64,000 nt of DNA from Streptomyces sp. CB02414 (GTDB lineage: Bacteria; Actinomycetota; Actinomycetes; Streptomycetales; Streptomycetaceae), in NCBI RefSeq assembly GCF_001905385.1, contig NZ_LIPF01000001.1:610765-674764 (forward strand). Direction: 5' to 3'. Positions 40,739 to 48,405 of this stretch are shown here, in pieces. Position numbers and translations under genes: made by a program. The number at the start of each line of letters is the position of its first letter. Position 1 is the first letter of the stretch. The notes below the pieces were generated by a model. That model made no database searches, was not told the origin of the DNA, and was given only the letters and a program-made list of their open reading frames with translations.

Positions 40739-41665
40739 ATGGGGCAGGGCAGGGAGCGCGGGGCGCGGCGCGTCCGCCGCCGTTCGCGTGCCGCACTCGC
40801 CGTCCGCGCCGCGGCCGTGCTGACGGCGGCCGTCGTCGGCGCGACGAGCTGCGACGCGGTGGGCGGGGACTCCCCCGCCCCGTCCGGCTCCGCGTCGAAG
40901 AGCACGGAGCCCGCCCCGCTGTGGGACACCGGCCCCGAGTCGGTCGCCGCCGTGGGTGACTCCATCACGCGCGGCTTCGACGCGTGCACGGTCCTGTCGG
41001 ACTGTCCCGAGGTCTCGTGGGCCACCGGCACCAGCGCCGAGGTCGACAGCCTGGCCGTACGGCTGCTGGGGCAGGCGCAGGCGGCGGAGAACAGCTGGAA
41101 CTACGCGGTCACCGGCGCCCGGATGGCGGACCTGACGAGGCAGATGACGCGGGCGGCGGCACGGAAGCCGGAGCTGGTGGCGGTGATGGTGGGGGCCAAT
41201 GACGCCTGCCGGGCCACGACCTCCGCGATGACGTCGGTGGCCGACTTCCGGGCGCAGTTCGAGGAGGCGATGGGCGCGCTGCGCGAGAAGCTGCCGAAGA
41301 CGCAGGTGTACGTCGCGAGTATCCCGGACCTGAAGCGGCTGTGGTCCCAGGGGCGCACCAACCCGCTGGGCAAGCAGGTCTGGAAGCTGGGCATCTGCCC
41401 GTCGATGCTGGCGGACGCGGACGCGCTGGACTCGGCGGCGGTCTCGCGGCGCAACACGGTGCGGGACCGGGTGGAGGACTACAACGCGGTGCTGCGGGAC
41501 GTCTGCGCGAAGGACCGGCGGTGCCGCACCGACGGCGGGGCGGTGCACGAGTTCCGGTTCGGCACGGACCAGTTGAGCCGCTGGGACTGGTTCCACCCGA
41601 GCGTGGACGGCCAGGCGCGGCTGGCGGAGATCGCCTACCGCGCGGTCACCGCGAAGCAGCCCTGA
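40739..41665 (+). CDS. SGNH/GDSL-family hydrolase, likely lipoprotein
   Basis: A 308-aa protein. An Arg-rich n-region and hydrophobic core end at ATSC, with Cys38 as a candidate lipid-modified residue (the -3 residue is Ala, so the lipobox is weak). The GDSL domain shows block I VGDSITRG (Ser75), block III VMVGANDAC (Asn), and block V DWFHPSVDGQARLAE (Asp and His). It probably deacylates or demodifies a cell-wall or lipid substrate outside the membrane. The extra Cys residues form likely disulfides. ATG 40739 follows GGGACGGGAGCGGC. Confidence 0.87.
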   Translation: MGQGRERGARRVRRRSRAALAVRAAAVLTAAVVGATSCDAVGGDSPAPSGSASKSTEPAPLWDTGPESVAAVGDSITRGFDACTVLSDCPEVSWATGTSAEVDSLAVRLLGQAQAAENSWNYAVTGARMADLTRQMTRAAARKPELVAVMVGANDACRATTSAMTSVADFRAQFEEAMGALREKLPKTQVYVASIPDLKRLWSQGRTNPLGKQVWKLGICPSMLADADALDSAAVSRRNTVRDRVEDYNAVLRDVCAKDRRCRTDGGAVHEFRFGTDQLSRWDWFHPSVDGQARLAEIAYRAVTAKQP

Positions 41666-41705
41666 CCTCGGGCCTGACCCGTTCTGACCTGGGAGGCGTG
41701 TCCTA

Positions 41706-41879
41706 GGCCCTGTCGTCAAATTCCCGCCTGCCCGGCGACGCCTGGCACGCACGCTCGCCGCGTTGCCGAACCGCCCACGTGGCTCCGCCACGAGGACGCT
41801 CCGGCGCCTTGCGATCGCACGCACCAGACGCCGCCGGGCCCGCCCTCCGGGCGGACGACGGGAATTTAACGACAGGGCC
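41706..41879. mobile_element. MITE-like element, 174 bp, with 21-bp inverted ends and TA duplication
   Basis: The left end (41706-41726) begins GGCCCTGTCGTCAAATT, and the right end (41859-41879) is its reverse complement with one mismatch (A at 41868 for G). TA flanks both sides (41704-41705 and 41880-41881), as expected for a TA target duplication. No transposase is encoded; the interior holds a GTGGC/GCCAC hairpin. Similar GGCCCTGTCGT ends occur on Streptomyces insertion sequences with TA targets, so it is probably mobilised in trans. It sits 13 bp before the mutarotase start. Confidence 0.75.
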
Positions 41880-41892
41880 TAAAGTTCCGCAC

Positions 41893-42870
41893 ATGAACGA
41901 ACTCTTCGGCACACTTCCCGACGGCACCCCCGTTCACCGCTGGACCCTTGAGCGGGCCGGCGTACGGGTACGGGTCCTGTCGTACGGCGGGATCGTGCAG
42001 TCGGCCGAGGTCCCGGACCGGGACGGGCACCGTGCCGACGTGGTGCTGGGGTTCGCCGGTCTGGACGGCTATCTGGCGCACCCGGAGCCCTACTTCGGTG
42101 CGCTCGTGGGCCGGTACGCCAACCGGATCGCGGGCGGCCGTTTCCCGCTGGACGGGCGGACGTACGCGCTGGCGCTCAACAACGGGCCGAACTCGCTGCA
42201 CGGCGGCGAGCGCGGCTTCGACAAGCGGGTGTGGGACGTGGCGCCGGTGGCGGACGGTGTCCGGCTGAGCCGGGTCAGCCCGCACGGCGAGGAGGGCTTC
42301 CCGGGCCGGCTGGAGATGTCGGTGACGTACGCGCTGGACGCGTCGGGTGCGCTGCGGATCGGCTACGAGGCGGTCACCGACGCGCCGACCGTGCTGAACC
42401 CGACCAACCACAGCTACTTCAACCTGGGCGGGCCCGGGTCCGGGCACGCGGGCGGTCACGAGCTGCGGCTCGCCGCCTCCCGGTGCACACCGGTCGACGC
42501 CGACCTGATCCCGGCGGGCGCGCCCCGGGACGTGACGGACACGCGCTTCGACTTCCGGCTCCCGCGCAAGGTCGGCTCCGGCTACGACCACAACTTCGTC
42601 CTGGACAAGGGTGTGACGGACACCGCCGTCGAGGTCGCCGAGCTGTACGACCCGGCGTCGGGTCGGGTGCTGACCGTGTCGACGACCGAGCCTGGCCTCC
42701 AGCTGTACACCGCCGACCACCTGGGCGAGCCCTTCGCGCCCGGCGACGGCGTCGCCCTGGAGACGCAGCACTTCCCCGACTCCCCGAACCGCCCGGAGTT
42801 CCCCAGCACGGTGCTGCGGCCGGGCGAGGTGTTCCGCTCGGAGACGGTGTACGGCTTCTCGGTGCGGTAG
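41893..42870 (+). CDS. Aldose 1-epimerase (mutarotase)
   Basis: A 325-aa cytoplasmic galactose-mutarotase-like enzyme that interconverts alpha and beta sugar anomers. Catalytic features: RYANRIAGG (about 77-85), NNGPNSLHGG with His (about 95-104), NPTNHSYFNLGG with His (about 166-177), a conserved Asp in DVTDTRFDF, and [15 protein letters not shown] Glu near 297. ATG 41893 is 7 nt after TAAAGT (41880-41885). That hexamer starts with the TA duplication at the MITE edge, so the promoter -35 must lie inside the MITE. A paralog with a Tat signal lies at 55814. Confidence 0.93.
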   Translation: MNELFGTLPDGTPVHRWTLERAGVRVRVLSYGGIVQSAEVPDRDGHRADVVLGFAGLDGYLAHPEPYFGALVGRYANRIAGGRFPLDGRTYALALNNGPNSLHGGERGFDKRVWDVAPVADGVRLSRVSPHGEEGFPGRLEMSVTYALDASGALRIGYEAVTDAPTVLNPTNHSYFNLGGPGSGHAGGHELRLAASRCTPVDADLIPAGAPRDVTDTRFDFRLPRKVGSGYDHNFVLDKGVTDTAVEVAELYDPASGRVLTVSTTEPGLQLYTADHLGEPFAPGDGVALETQHFPDSPNRPEFPSTVLRPGEVFRSETVYGFSVR

Positions 42871-42903
42871 CGGGCGCGTACACGGGGATCGGTCACGGTA
42901 CTG

Positions 42904-42939
42904 AGCCCCGGCCCGGCCGTCAGGTCCCGGGCCGGGGCT
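42904..42939 (+). terminator. Terminator after the mutarotase gene
   Basis: AGCCCCGGCCCGG (42904-42916) and CCGGGCCGGGGCT (42927-42939) form a perfect 13-bp stem with a 10-nt loop, 33 bp past the stop. Confidence 0.65.
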
Positions 42940-43149
42940 GCTCGCGGGGGCGCGCCGTCGGGCGGCGGCCCGCCCCCGACGGTAATCGCCGCCGGGATCC
43001 GGTGACCGGTGATCGAGCGTCCGGACCGGAGTTCGTACGAACCCTTCACAAACGCCCATGAGCCGCTCGCCGTAGCGCGCGTCCCTTCCGTCACGCGATA
43101 CTGCCGCCGTCCGCAGCGCACCCCACGGCGACGGAAGGCCTGGACTCCC

Positions 43150-44436
43150 TTGACACACATACGCGTTCGCACCGGCGTACTCGGACTGGCCCTGGTGGCG
43201 GGGCTGGTGGCCCCCGCGACGGCCACGGCGGCTCCCCCGGCCACCACCGCCACCGCACCCGCTCCCACCGTCGAGGAACGGCGGCTCGACGGCGAGGTGC
43301 CCCGGGAGATCCTGCGGCGCTCCGGGTTCGCCGGCGTGGCACCGGCGTTCGCCCGCGGACTCGGGCGGGCCGACTCCTACCAGGAGGCCCGCCGTCTCGT
43401 CGCGCGCGAGGGCTCGGCGTTGTGGCGGCGGGCGGTGGACCGGGCGCAGGGACGCGGGCCCGCCCGCGGGGACCTGGCGCGGGACGACGACCGGCCGCTG
43501 TACTGGGCCCGGCTCGGGATGACCCGGGAACTGCGCACCTGGAATGCGGGGTTCCGGCTGACGGAGCCGCAGCGGGACGCGCTGCTCGGCGTGCTGGAGC
43601 GCACCTCGCGCGGCCAGACCGACATCGACCTGCCCGGCGGGGAGGCGCGGGGCAAGGGCCTCAAGCGGGTCCTGCTGACCGGCTTCGACCCGTTCACCCT
43701 GGACCGCGACATCCGGATCTCCAACCCGTCCGGCGCCGTCGCGCTCGCGCTGGACGGCACGGTGATCCAGACGGCGGCGGGTCCGGCGCGGGTGGAGACG
43801 GCCGTGTTCCCGGTGCGGTGGCGGGACTTCACGCGGGGGGCGGTGGAGGAGGCGCTGCGGCCGTACCTGCCGCGGGCGGACCTGTTCACGACGGTGAGCC
43901 AGGGCCGCGTCGGGCGGTTCGACGTGGAGCGGACCAACGGGGCGTGGCGGGGCGGCTTCCCGGACAACGACAACGTCTCCCGTACGGAGACGGTGCCCGT
44001 GGCCGATCCGGCCTCGCAGCCGCAGTGGACGACCACGACGCTGCCGTACGAGGCGATCACGGCCGCGGACACCGGCCGGTTCCCCGTGTACGACAACACG
44101 AGCGTGACGGAGATCCCGGCGGGCGGCACGGAGGCGGTCGTACGGCCGGACGGGCCGACGCCCGGTTCGACGGCCCGCGCGGGCGGCGGCGGGGACTACC
44201 TCTCCAACGAGATCGCCTACCGGGCGACCCTGCTGCGGGACCGGCTCGGACTGCGCGGCACGCTGCCGGGCGGGCACGTCCACACACCGGTGCTGCGGTT
44301 CGGTTACGGGAACACCGACCCGGCGACGGGGACGGTCACCGACCCCGCGTTCGTGCGGAACCGGCTGGACATCGTGGCGCAGGTGCGGTCGATCGTGGCG
44401 GTGGCGGTCAGTGCGTCGGAGGGGGACCGGAGCTGA
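43150..44436 (+). CDS. Secreted pyroglutamyl-peptidase-I-like protein (catalytic Cys replaced by Ser)
   Basis: A 428-aa protein. The Sec signal is MTHIRVRTGVLGLALVAGL with ATATA cleavage near residue 29. A helical domain of about 140 residues precedes a C15-like domain beginning RVLLTGFDPF (about 177). Glu of FDVERTNG and His of GGHVHTPVL match the catalytic Glu and His. At the nucleophile, family YLCNYxMY reads YLSNEIAY, putting Ser352 for Cys. So it may be a Ser variant or a non-enzyme. TTG 43150 follows GGAAGG and gives a clean signal peptide. The 3' end overlaps the convergent EI24 gene by 29 bp. Confidence 0.78.
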   Translation: MTHIRVRTGVLGLALVAGLVAPATATAAPPATTATAPAPTVEERRLDGEVPREILRRSGFAGVAPAFARGLGRADSYQEARRLVAREGSALWRRAVDRAQGRGPARGDLARDDDRPLYWARLGMTRELRTWNAGFRLTEPQRDALLGVLERTSRGQTDIDLPGGEARGKGLKRVLLTGFDPFTLDRDIRISNPSGAVALALDGTVIQTAAGPARVETAVFPVRWRDFTRGAVEEALRPYLPRADLFTTVSQGRVGRFDVERTNGAWRGGFPDNDNVSRTETVPVADPASQPQWTTTTLPYEAITAADTGRFPVYDNTSVTEIPAGGTEAVVRPDGPTPGSTARAGGGGDYLSNEIAYRATLLRDRLGLRGTLPGGHVHTPVLRFGYGNTDPATGTVTDPAFVRNRLDIVAQVRSIVAVAVSASEGDRS

Positions 44437-45211
44437 CCGCCGGGTCTGCGGAGTCGCCGTCCCTGGTCTCCTCGCCCAGCAGTTCGCGGGCGAGGAGGGT
44501 GGCGCCGGCGACCGCGCCCGGCATCAGGAACACCGCGACGAAGGGCACCAGGAAGGACACGGCCAGCGGGGTGCCGTAGCCCCAGACCAGCGTCTTGCGT
44601 GAGCGCAGCAGGGCGAGCCGGTCGCGCAGCTCGACGCCGCGGCGCTGGAGGGCGACGGAGGTCAGCTCCTCGGTGAGGAAGAAGCCGGTGACGAAGAAGC
44701 CGGCCACCGGGACGACCGTCTGCCCGACGACCGGGATGAAGCCGAGCGCGAAGAGCAGTACGCCCCACAGGGCGGCGCGGACGAGGATGCGGAGGCTGTC
44801 GCGGCCCGAGATCCACAGCTCGCGCAGGAGCGGCAGGCCGGACTCGGGAGCGGTGCCGTCCGGGGAGACGTCCCGGTCGACGCGCTCGGAGAGGCTCTCG
44901 TAGAAGGGCTGGCCGATCAGGAGGGTGACCGCGGTGAAGGTGAGGACGGCCAGGAGCAGCGCGAGGGCGAAGAGGACGGCGGTGAGGAAGCCGCGGAAGA
45001 GGCCGGACCAGGGGCTCGACCAGTCGTCGGCGAAGGGGGTCGCCCAGGCGACGAAGTCCGTGCCCCACAGCGCCAGCGACACCAGCGCCGCCACGTACAG
45101 GACAAGGGTGATCAGGCCGGGGACCAGCCCGAAGCCGTAGCTCTTGCCGTGCCGGGCCACCCAGCGCTGGCCCTTCAGGAGATGACCGAATCCCGCCCCA
45201 AGATCGCGCAT
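44408..45211 (-). CDS. EI24/CysZ-like integral membrane protein
   Basis: A 267-aa protein with about five hydrophobic segments and the EI24 pattern: 'LVPGLITLVLYVAALVSL', 'LIGQPFYESLSERVDRDV', 'ALGFIPVVGQTVVPVAGFFVTGFFLTEELTSVALQRRG', and KTLVWGYGTPLAVSFLVPFVAVFLMPGAVAGATLLARE. Bacterial relatives (CysZ) carry sulfate, but most actinobacterial members are uncharacterised. ATG 45211 is used. The gene is convergent with the peptidase-like gene and overlaps it by 29 bp. Confidence 0.85.
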   Translation of the reverse strand: MRDLGAGFGHLLKGQRWVARHGKSYGFGLVPGLITLVLYVAALVSLALWGTDFVAWATPFADDWSSPWSGLFRGFLTAVLFALALLLAVLTFTAVTLLIGQPFYESLSERVDRDVSPDGTAPESGLPLLRELWISGRDSLRILVRAALWGVLLFALGFIPVVGQTVVPVAGFFVTGFFLTEELTSVALQRRGVELRDRLALLRSRKTLVWGYGTPLAVSFLVPFVAVFLMPGAVAGATLLARELLGEETRDGDSADPAVSSGPPPTH

Positions 45212-45265
45212 GGGCGGAACTCTACCGGGACCGTACCGGCCGGGCGTGGCTCGCCGGATCACGCC

Positions 45266-45299
45266 GGAGGCCGCACCCGTGTCTTCGGGTGCGGCCTCC
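45266..45299 (-). terminator. Terminator of ohr
   Basis: Arms 45266-45279 and 45286-45299 form a perfect 14-bp stem (GGAGGCCGCACCCG) with a 6-nt loop, 26 bp past the ohr stop. Confidence 0.75.
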
Positions 45300-45324
45300 T
45301 GCGGGTCCTGCGCTGCGGGCCCGG

Positions 45325-45744
45325 TCAGACGAGCGTCACGGTGATGTTGCCGCGGGTCGCCTTCGAGTACGGGCAGACCTGGTGGGCCTTCTCCACGAGC
45401 GAGCGCGCGGTGGCGGCGTCCACCGACGGGATCTCGGCGGAGATCTCGACGATGATGCCGAAGCCGTCGTCGTTCTTGCCGATGCCGACCTTCGCGGTGA
45501 CGGTCGAACCGGACACGTCGGCACCCTCCTGGCGGGCCACGACGGCGAGCGCGCCCTGGAAGCAGGCGCTGTACCCGGCGGCGAACAGCTGCTCCGGGTT
45601 GGTGCCGGCGCCGCTGCCGCCCATCTCCTTGGGCGGGTTCACGACCAGGTCGAGCTTGCCGTCATCGGTGGCCACCCGTCCGTCGCGACCGTTCTCGGCG
45701 GTGGCTACGGCGGTGTAGAGGACCTCGGACTGCTGAATCGGCAT
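45325..45744 (-). CDS. ohr: Organic hydroperoxide resistance protein
   Basis: A 139-aa Ohr/OsmC thiol peroxidase that reduces organic and fatty-acid hydroperoxides. Peroxidatic Cys61 is in AAGYSACFQGAL, resolving Cys near 125 in HQVCPYSKATRGN, and Arg in the early GRDGR segment. 'MPIQQSEVLYTAVATAENGRDG' is the standard start. ATG 45744 follows GAGGAAGACACCGCA. Usually an OhrR MarR regulator is adjacent; here a MarR gene lies 1.2 kb away beside a different oxidoreductase, so the pairing is not clear. Confidence 0.94.
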   Translation of the reverse strand: MPIQQSEVLYTAVATAENGRDGRVATDDGKLDLVVNPPKEMGGSGAGTNPEQLFAAGYSACFQGALAVVARQEGADVSGSTVTAKVGIGKNDDGFGIIVEISAEIPSVDAATARSLVEKAHQVCPYSKATRGNITVTLV

Positions 45745-45843
45745 TGCGGTGTCTTCCTCCTCGGTCCGCCGTGACTCGCGCCCACGATCACGACGGATTT
45801 CGGAAAGACGCTACCGCATGCCGGAAAGTCCGGGAAGCCACCC

Positions 45844-46866
45844 TTAGAGCTTGACGATCATCTTGCCGGTGTTGTCGCCGCGCAGGACGCCGAGGAACGC
45901 CTCCAGGTTGTTCTCGATGCCCTCGACGACCGTCTCGCGGTACTTCAGCTCGCCGGAGCGGACCCAGGGGCCGACCTCCTGGACGAACTGCGGCTGGAGG
46001 TCGTAGTGGTCGCCGACCAGGAAGCCCTCGATGCGGCCGCGGGTCTGGATCAGCCGGGCGAGGTTCTTCGGGCCGGGGGCGGGCTCGGTGTTGTTGTAGA
46101 CGGAGATCGCGCCGCAGATGGCGATGCGGCCGTCCCGGTTGAGCGACCCGATGGCGGCCTCCAGGTGGTCGCCGCCCACGTTGTCGAAGTAGACGTCGAC
46201 GCCGTCCGGGGCGGCGGCGCGCAGCTGCTCGCTCACCGGGCCGTCCTTGTAGTTGAAGGCGGCGTCGAAGCCGTACTCGTCGAGGAGCAGCTTGACCTTC
46301 TCGTCCGAGCCCGCCGAGCCGATGACGCGGGAGGCGCCCTTGAGCTTCGCGATCTGGCCGACCTGGCTGCCGACGGCACCCGCGGCACCGGAGACGAACA
46401 CCGAGTCGCCCTCCTTGAAGGACGCGGTGCGCAGCAGCCCGGCGTAGGCGGTCAGGCCGGTCATGCCGAGCACGCCCAGGTACGTCGACAGCGGCGCCGC
46501 CTCCGGGTCGACCTTCACCGCGTTCTTCGCGTCCACGGCGGCGTACTCGCGCCAGCCGAAGAAGTGCAGGACGTGGTCGCCGACGGCGATGCCGTCGGCG
46601 TTGGAGGCGACGACCTCGCCGACGGCGCCGCCCTGCATGGCCTTGCCCAGCTCGTAGGGGGCGACGTAGGACTTGGCGGCGCTCATGCGGCCGCGCATGT
46701 AGGGGTCGACGGAGACGTACAGGTTGCGCACGAGCACCTGGCCGTCGCCCGGAGTGGGGAGCTCCGCCTCGACGAGCGAGAAGTCCTCGGGCTTGGGCCA
46801 GCCGACCGGGCGGCTGTCCAGGTGCCATTCGCGGTTGACGGCGGGGAGGGAGGGGGAGTCGGTCAT
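45844..46866 (-). CDS. NADP-dependent medium-chain oxidoreductase (YncB/PTGR-like)
   Basis: A 340-aa zinc-free MDR enzyme. 'NREWHLDSRPVGWPKPEDF' and LYVSVDPYMRGRM are the leukotriene B4 12-hydroxydehydrogenase/curcumin-reductase signatures. NADPH loop 'VFVSGAAGAVGSQVGQIAKLKG' (about 150-171) and 'GVDVYFDNVGGDHLEAAIGSL' follow. It reduces activated double bonds of enones. ATG 46866 follows AGGAAGG. A MarR gene is divergent, and a palindrome lies 34 bp upstream of the start. Confidence 0.93.
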   Translation of the reverse strand: MTDSPSLPAVNREWHLDSRPVGWPKPEDFSLVEAELPTPGDGQVLVRNLYVSVDPYMRGRMSAAKSYVAPYELGKAMQGGAVGEVVASNADGIAVGDHVLHFFGWREYAAVDAKNAVKVDPEAAPLSTYLGVLGMTGLTAYAGLLRTASFKEGDSVFVSGAAGAVGSQVGQIAKLKGASRVIGSAGSDEKVKLLLDEYGFDAAFNYKDGPVSEQLRAAAPDGVDVYFDNVGGDHLEAAIGSLNRDGRIAICGAISVYNNTEPAPGPKNLARLIQTRGRIEGFLVGDHYDLQPQFVQEVGPWVRSGELKYRETVVEGIENNLEAFLGVLRGDNTGKMIVKL

Positions 46867-46899
46867 GGCGCACCTTCCTGGTGGCGGGCGGTGAGAAAA

Positions 46900-46918
46900 T
46901 GCTTCAGCCTCTGAAACA
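46900..46918. promoter_or_regulatory. MarR-type operator candidate
   Basis: TGCTTCAG-CCT-CTGAAACA is an inverted repeat with seven of eight pairs matching. It sits between the oxidoreductase gene and the divergent marR gene. A further CTGAA half-site is at 46928-46932. Size and position suit a MarR dimer. Confidence 0.55.
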
Positions 46919-46970
46919 ACCATGCGGCTGAACATTTCACATTGTCAAACAAATGGTTACCCTGGATTCC

Positions 46971-47411
46971 ATGGCCACACCACGCGACACGACCCGCAGA
47001 CCCGACGCACTCACCCTCGAAGTCGTCGAGCTGATCGGCGAGGTCGTGGCCCGCTTCCACGCCGACTACGAGGAGGCGGCCGCGGAGCGCGCCCTGACCG
47101 GCGCGCAGGCCAAGCTGCTCAGCCTGCTGTCGCTGGAGCCGCTGCCGATGCGGAAGCTGGCCCAGAAGCTGAAGTGCGAGCCGTCGAACGTGACCGGGAT
47201 CGTGGACCGGCTGGAGGCGCGGGGGCTGGTCGAGCGCCGGCCAGATCCCGCCGACCGGCGGGTGAAGGTGGCGGCGGCGACGGACGAGGGGCGCCGGGTC
47301 GCGCGGGGGCTGCGGGAGTCGCTGCGGTTCGCACGGGAGCCGCTCGCCGGGCTGTCGGAGGGGGAGCGGGTGGCGCTGCGGGACGCGTTGCGGAGGATGC
47401 TCGGGGAGTGA
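46971..47411 (+). CDS. MarR family transcriptional regulator
   Basis: A 146-aa winged-helix regulator. 'ALTGAQAKLLSLLSLEPLPMRKLAQKLKCEPSNVTGIVDRLEARGLVERRPDPADRRVKV' (about 42-101) contains the recognition helix and the DxR wing. ATG 46971 is 7 nt after TACCCT (46958-46963), with TTTCAC 17 bp further up, so it is leaderless; the ATG at 46953 is less likely. It probably represses the divergent oxidoreductase and is released by an electrophile or quinone, which is inference. Confidence 0.9.
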   Translation: MATPRDTTRRPDALTLEVVELIGEVVARFHADYEEAAAERALTGAQAKLLSLLSLEPLPMRKLAQKLKCEPSNVTGIVDRLEARGLVERRPDPADRRVKVAAATDEGRRVARGLRESLRFAREPLAGLSEGERVALRDALRRMLGE

Positions 47412-47462
47412 GGCGGGGTGCGGCCGTACCCACCCGGGCCGTCCCGCGGCCTTGGGGACCGG

Positions 47463-48191
47463 TTACGTGCACCACCACAGGAAGCGGTCGCACGTCTCCG
47501 TGGGCGTGGGGTCCGGCGAGGCCGTAGGGGTCGGGGTGGTGGTCGGGGGCGGGTCGGTCGGGGATGTTGTCGGGCGGTCCGGGGTGCCGGGTGCGTCCGG
47601 TGCCGACTCCGGCAGGGACTGGGAGGGGTCTCCCTCCTCCTCGGCCGTCTCCTGGTTCTCCGCCTCCGGGGAGCCCGAGGCCGACGCGGACACCGACGCC
47701 GACGCCGAAGTCGACGTGGAGGCGTCCGGTGAGGGGGTGCCCGAGGTCGGGGCCGGGTCGGAGGTCGCGTCGGCCGGTGCGGCGGACGTCTGCCCCACCT
47801 GCCGTGTCGCCTCGCCGTCCGTGGACTCGCCGCCGGCCGCCGCCGGTTGCGGCGGAGAACCCGGGGCGTCCAGGCCGAGTTCCGCGAGGCTCAGTCCGCC
47901 GGCGGCCAGGACGAAACCGGCGGTGACGAACAGGGCCCGGCGGCGGCGCCTGCGGTGTGCGGCGGCCTTGCGGTCGCGGCGGCCGGCCCGGGCGCCGGGC
48001 GCGGCGTCGCCGGGACCCCCGTCGGCGTCCTCCTCGGGCGCGGTCACCTCTTCGGCGGACCACGGCGGACCTGTCGCCTCACTTGCCGTCAGGTTCGCGT
48101 CGGAGGCGTCGGGTTGACCGGCGGGGACGCCGCACCCCGGGCAGGCGAGGGCGCCGTTGAGGTGCCGTCGGCACGGGTGGCAGTAGTCCAT
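47463..48191 (-). CDS. SCO2400-family protein: zinc ribbon, membrane helix, low-complexity exterior
   Basis: A 242-aa protein. The N-terminus MDYCHPCRRHLNGALACPGCG has two CxxC pairs (zinc ribbon). An acidic linker and RRDRKAAAHRRRRRRA basic stretch precede one membrane helix (about 88-106, FVTAGFVLAAGGLSLAELG). The outer part is disordered, rich in Ser, Thr, Pro, Ala and Glu, with a TSTSASASVSASASGS run, and ends in 'TETCDRFLWWCT', whose two Cys may form a loop. Named for the S. coelicolor SCO2400 family. Function unknown; the layout resembles a membrane-anchored sensor. Confidence 0.82.
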   Translation of the reverse strand: MDYCHPCRRHLNGALACPGCGVPAGQPDASDANLTASEATGPPWSAEEVTAPEEDADGGPGDAAPGARAGRRDRKAAAHRRRRRRALFVTAGFVLAAGGLSLAELGLDAPGSPPQPAAAGGESTDGEATRQVGQTSAAPADATSDPAPTSGTPSPDASTSTSASASVSASASGSPEAENQETAEEEGDPSQSLPESAPDAPGTPDRPTTSPTDPPPTTTPTPTASPDPTPTETCDRFLWWCT

Positions 48192-48319
48192 GACGCGGGA
48201 AGGTTAAGTTCCGGGACGGGCGCCTTCCTAGAGGTCACTGTGAATGTTGTGTGGGGAAGCACCCGCCCAGGCTCGTCCCCTGCTCGGCAAACTGCCGAAA
48301 CCGTTATGTGTCCGACCCA

Positions 48320-48387
48320 TTGACACCCCCACCGCCCCCTCCTTACTGTCACGCCAGCATTTCGAACGAGTGACGAAATATCGAACA
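48320..48387 (+). promoter_or_regulatory. Promoter and repeat motifs upstream of the sugar dehydratase operon
   Basis: TTGACA (48320-48325), 18 bp, then TACTGT (48344-48349) make a good housekeeping promoter. Just downstream, ATTTCG (48359-48364) and CGAAAT (48374-48379) form a dyad, and TCGAAC is directly repeated at 48362-48367 and 48381-48386. Both repeats lie over the likely transcription start, where a repressor would act. Confidence 0.6.
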
Positions 48388-48405
48388 CAGCGAAGGGCAA
48401 CCGCC

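Noticed and set aside
41706..41879. A small RNA or terminator instead of a mobile element
   Set aside because: The 21-bp ends lie at the exact edges, are flanked by TA on both sides and are separated by 132 bp, which fits transposition rather than a terminator stem.
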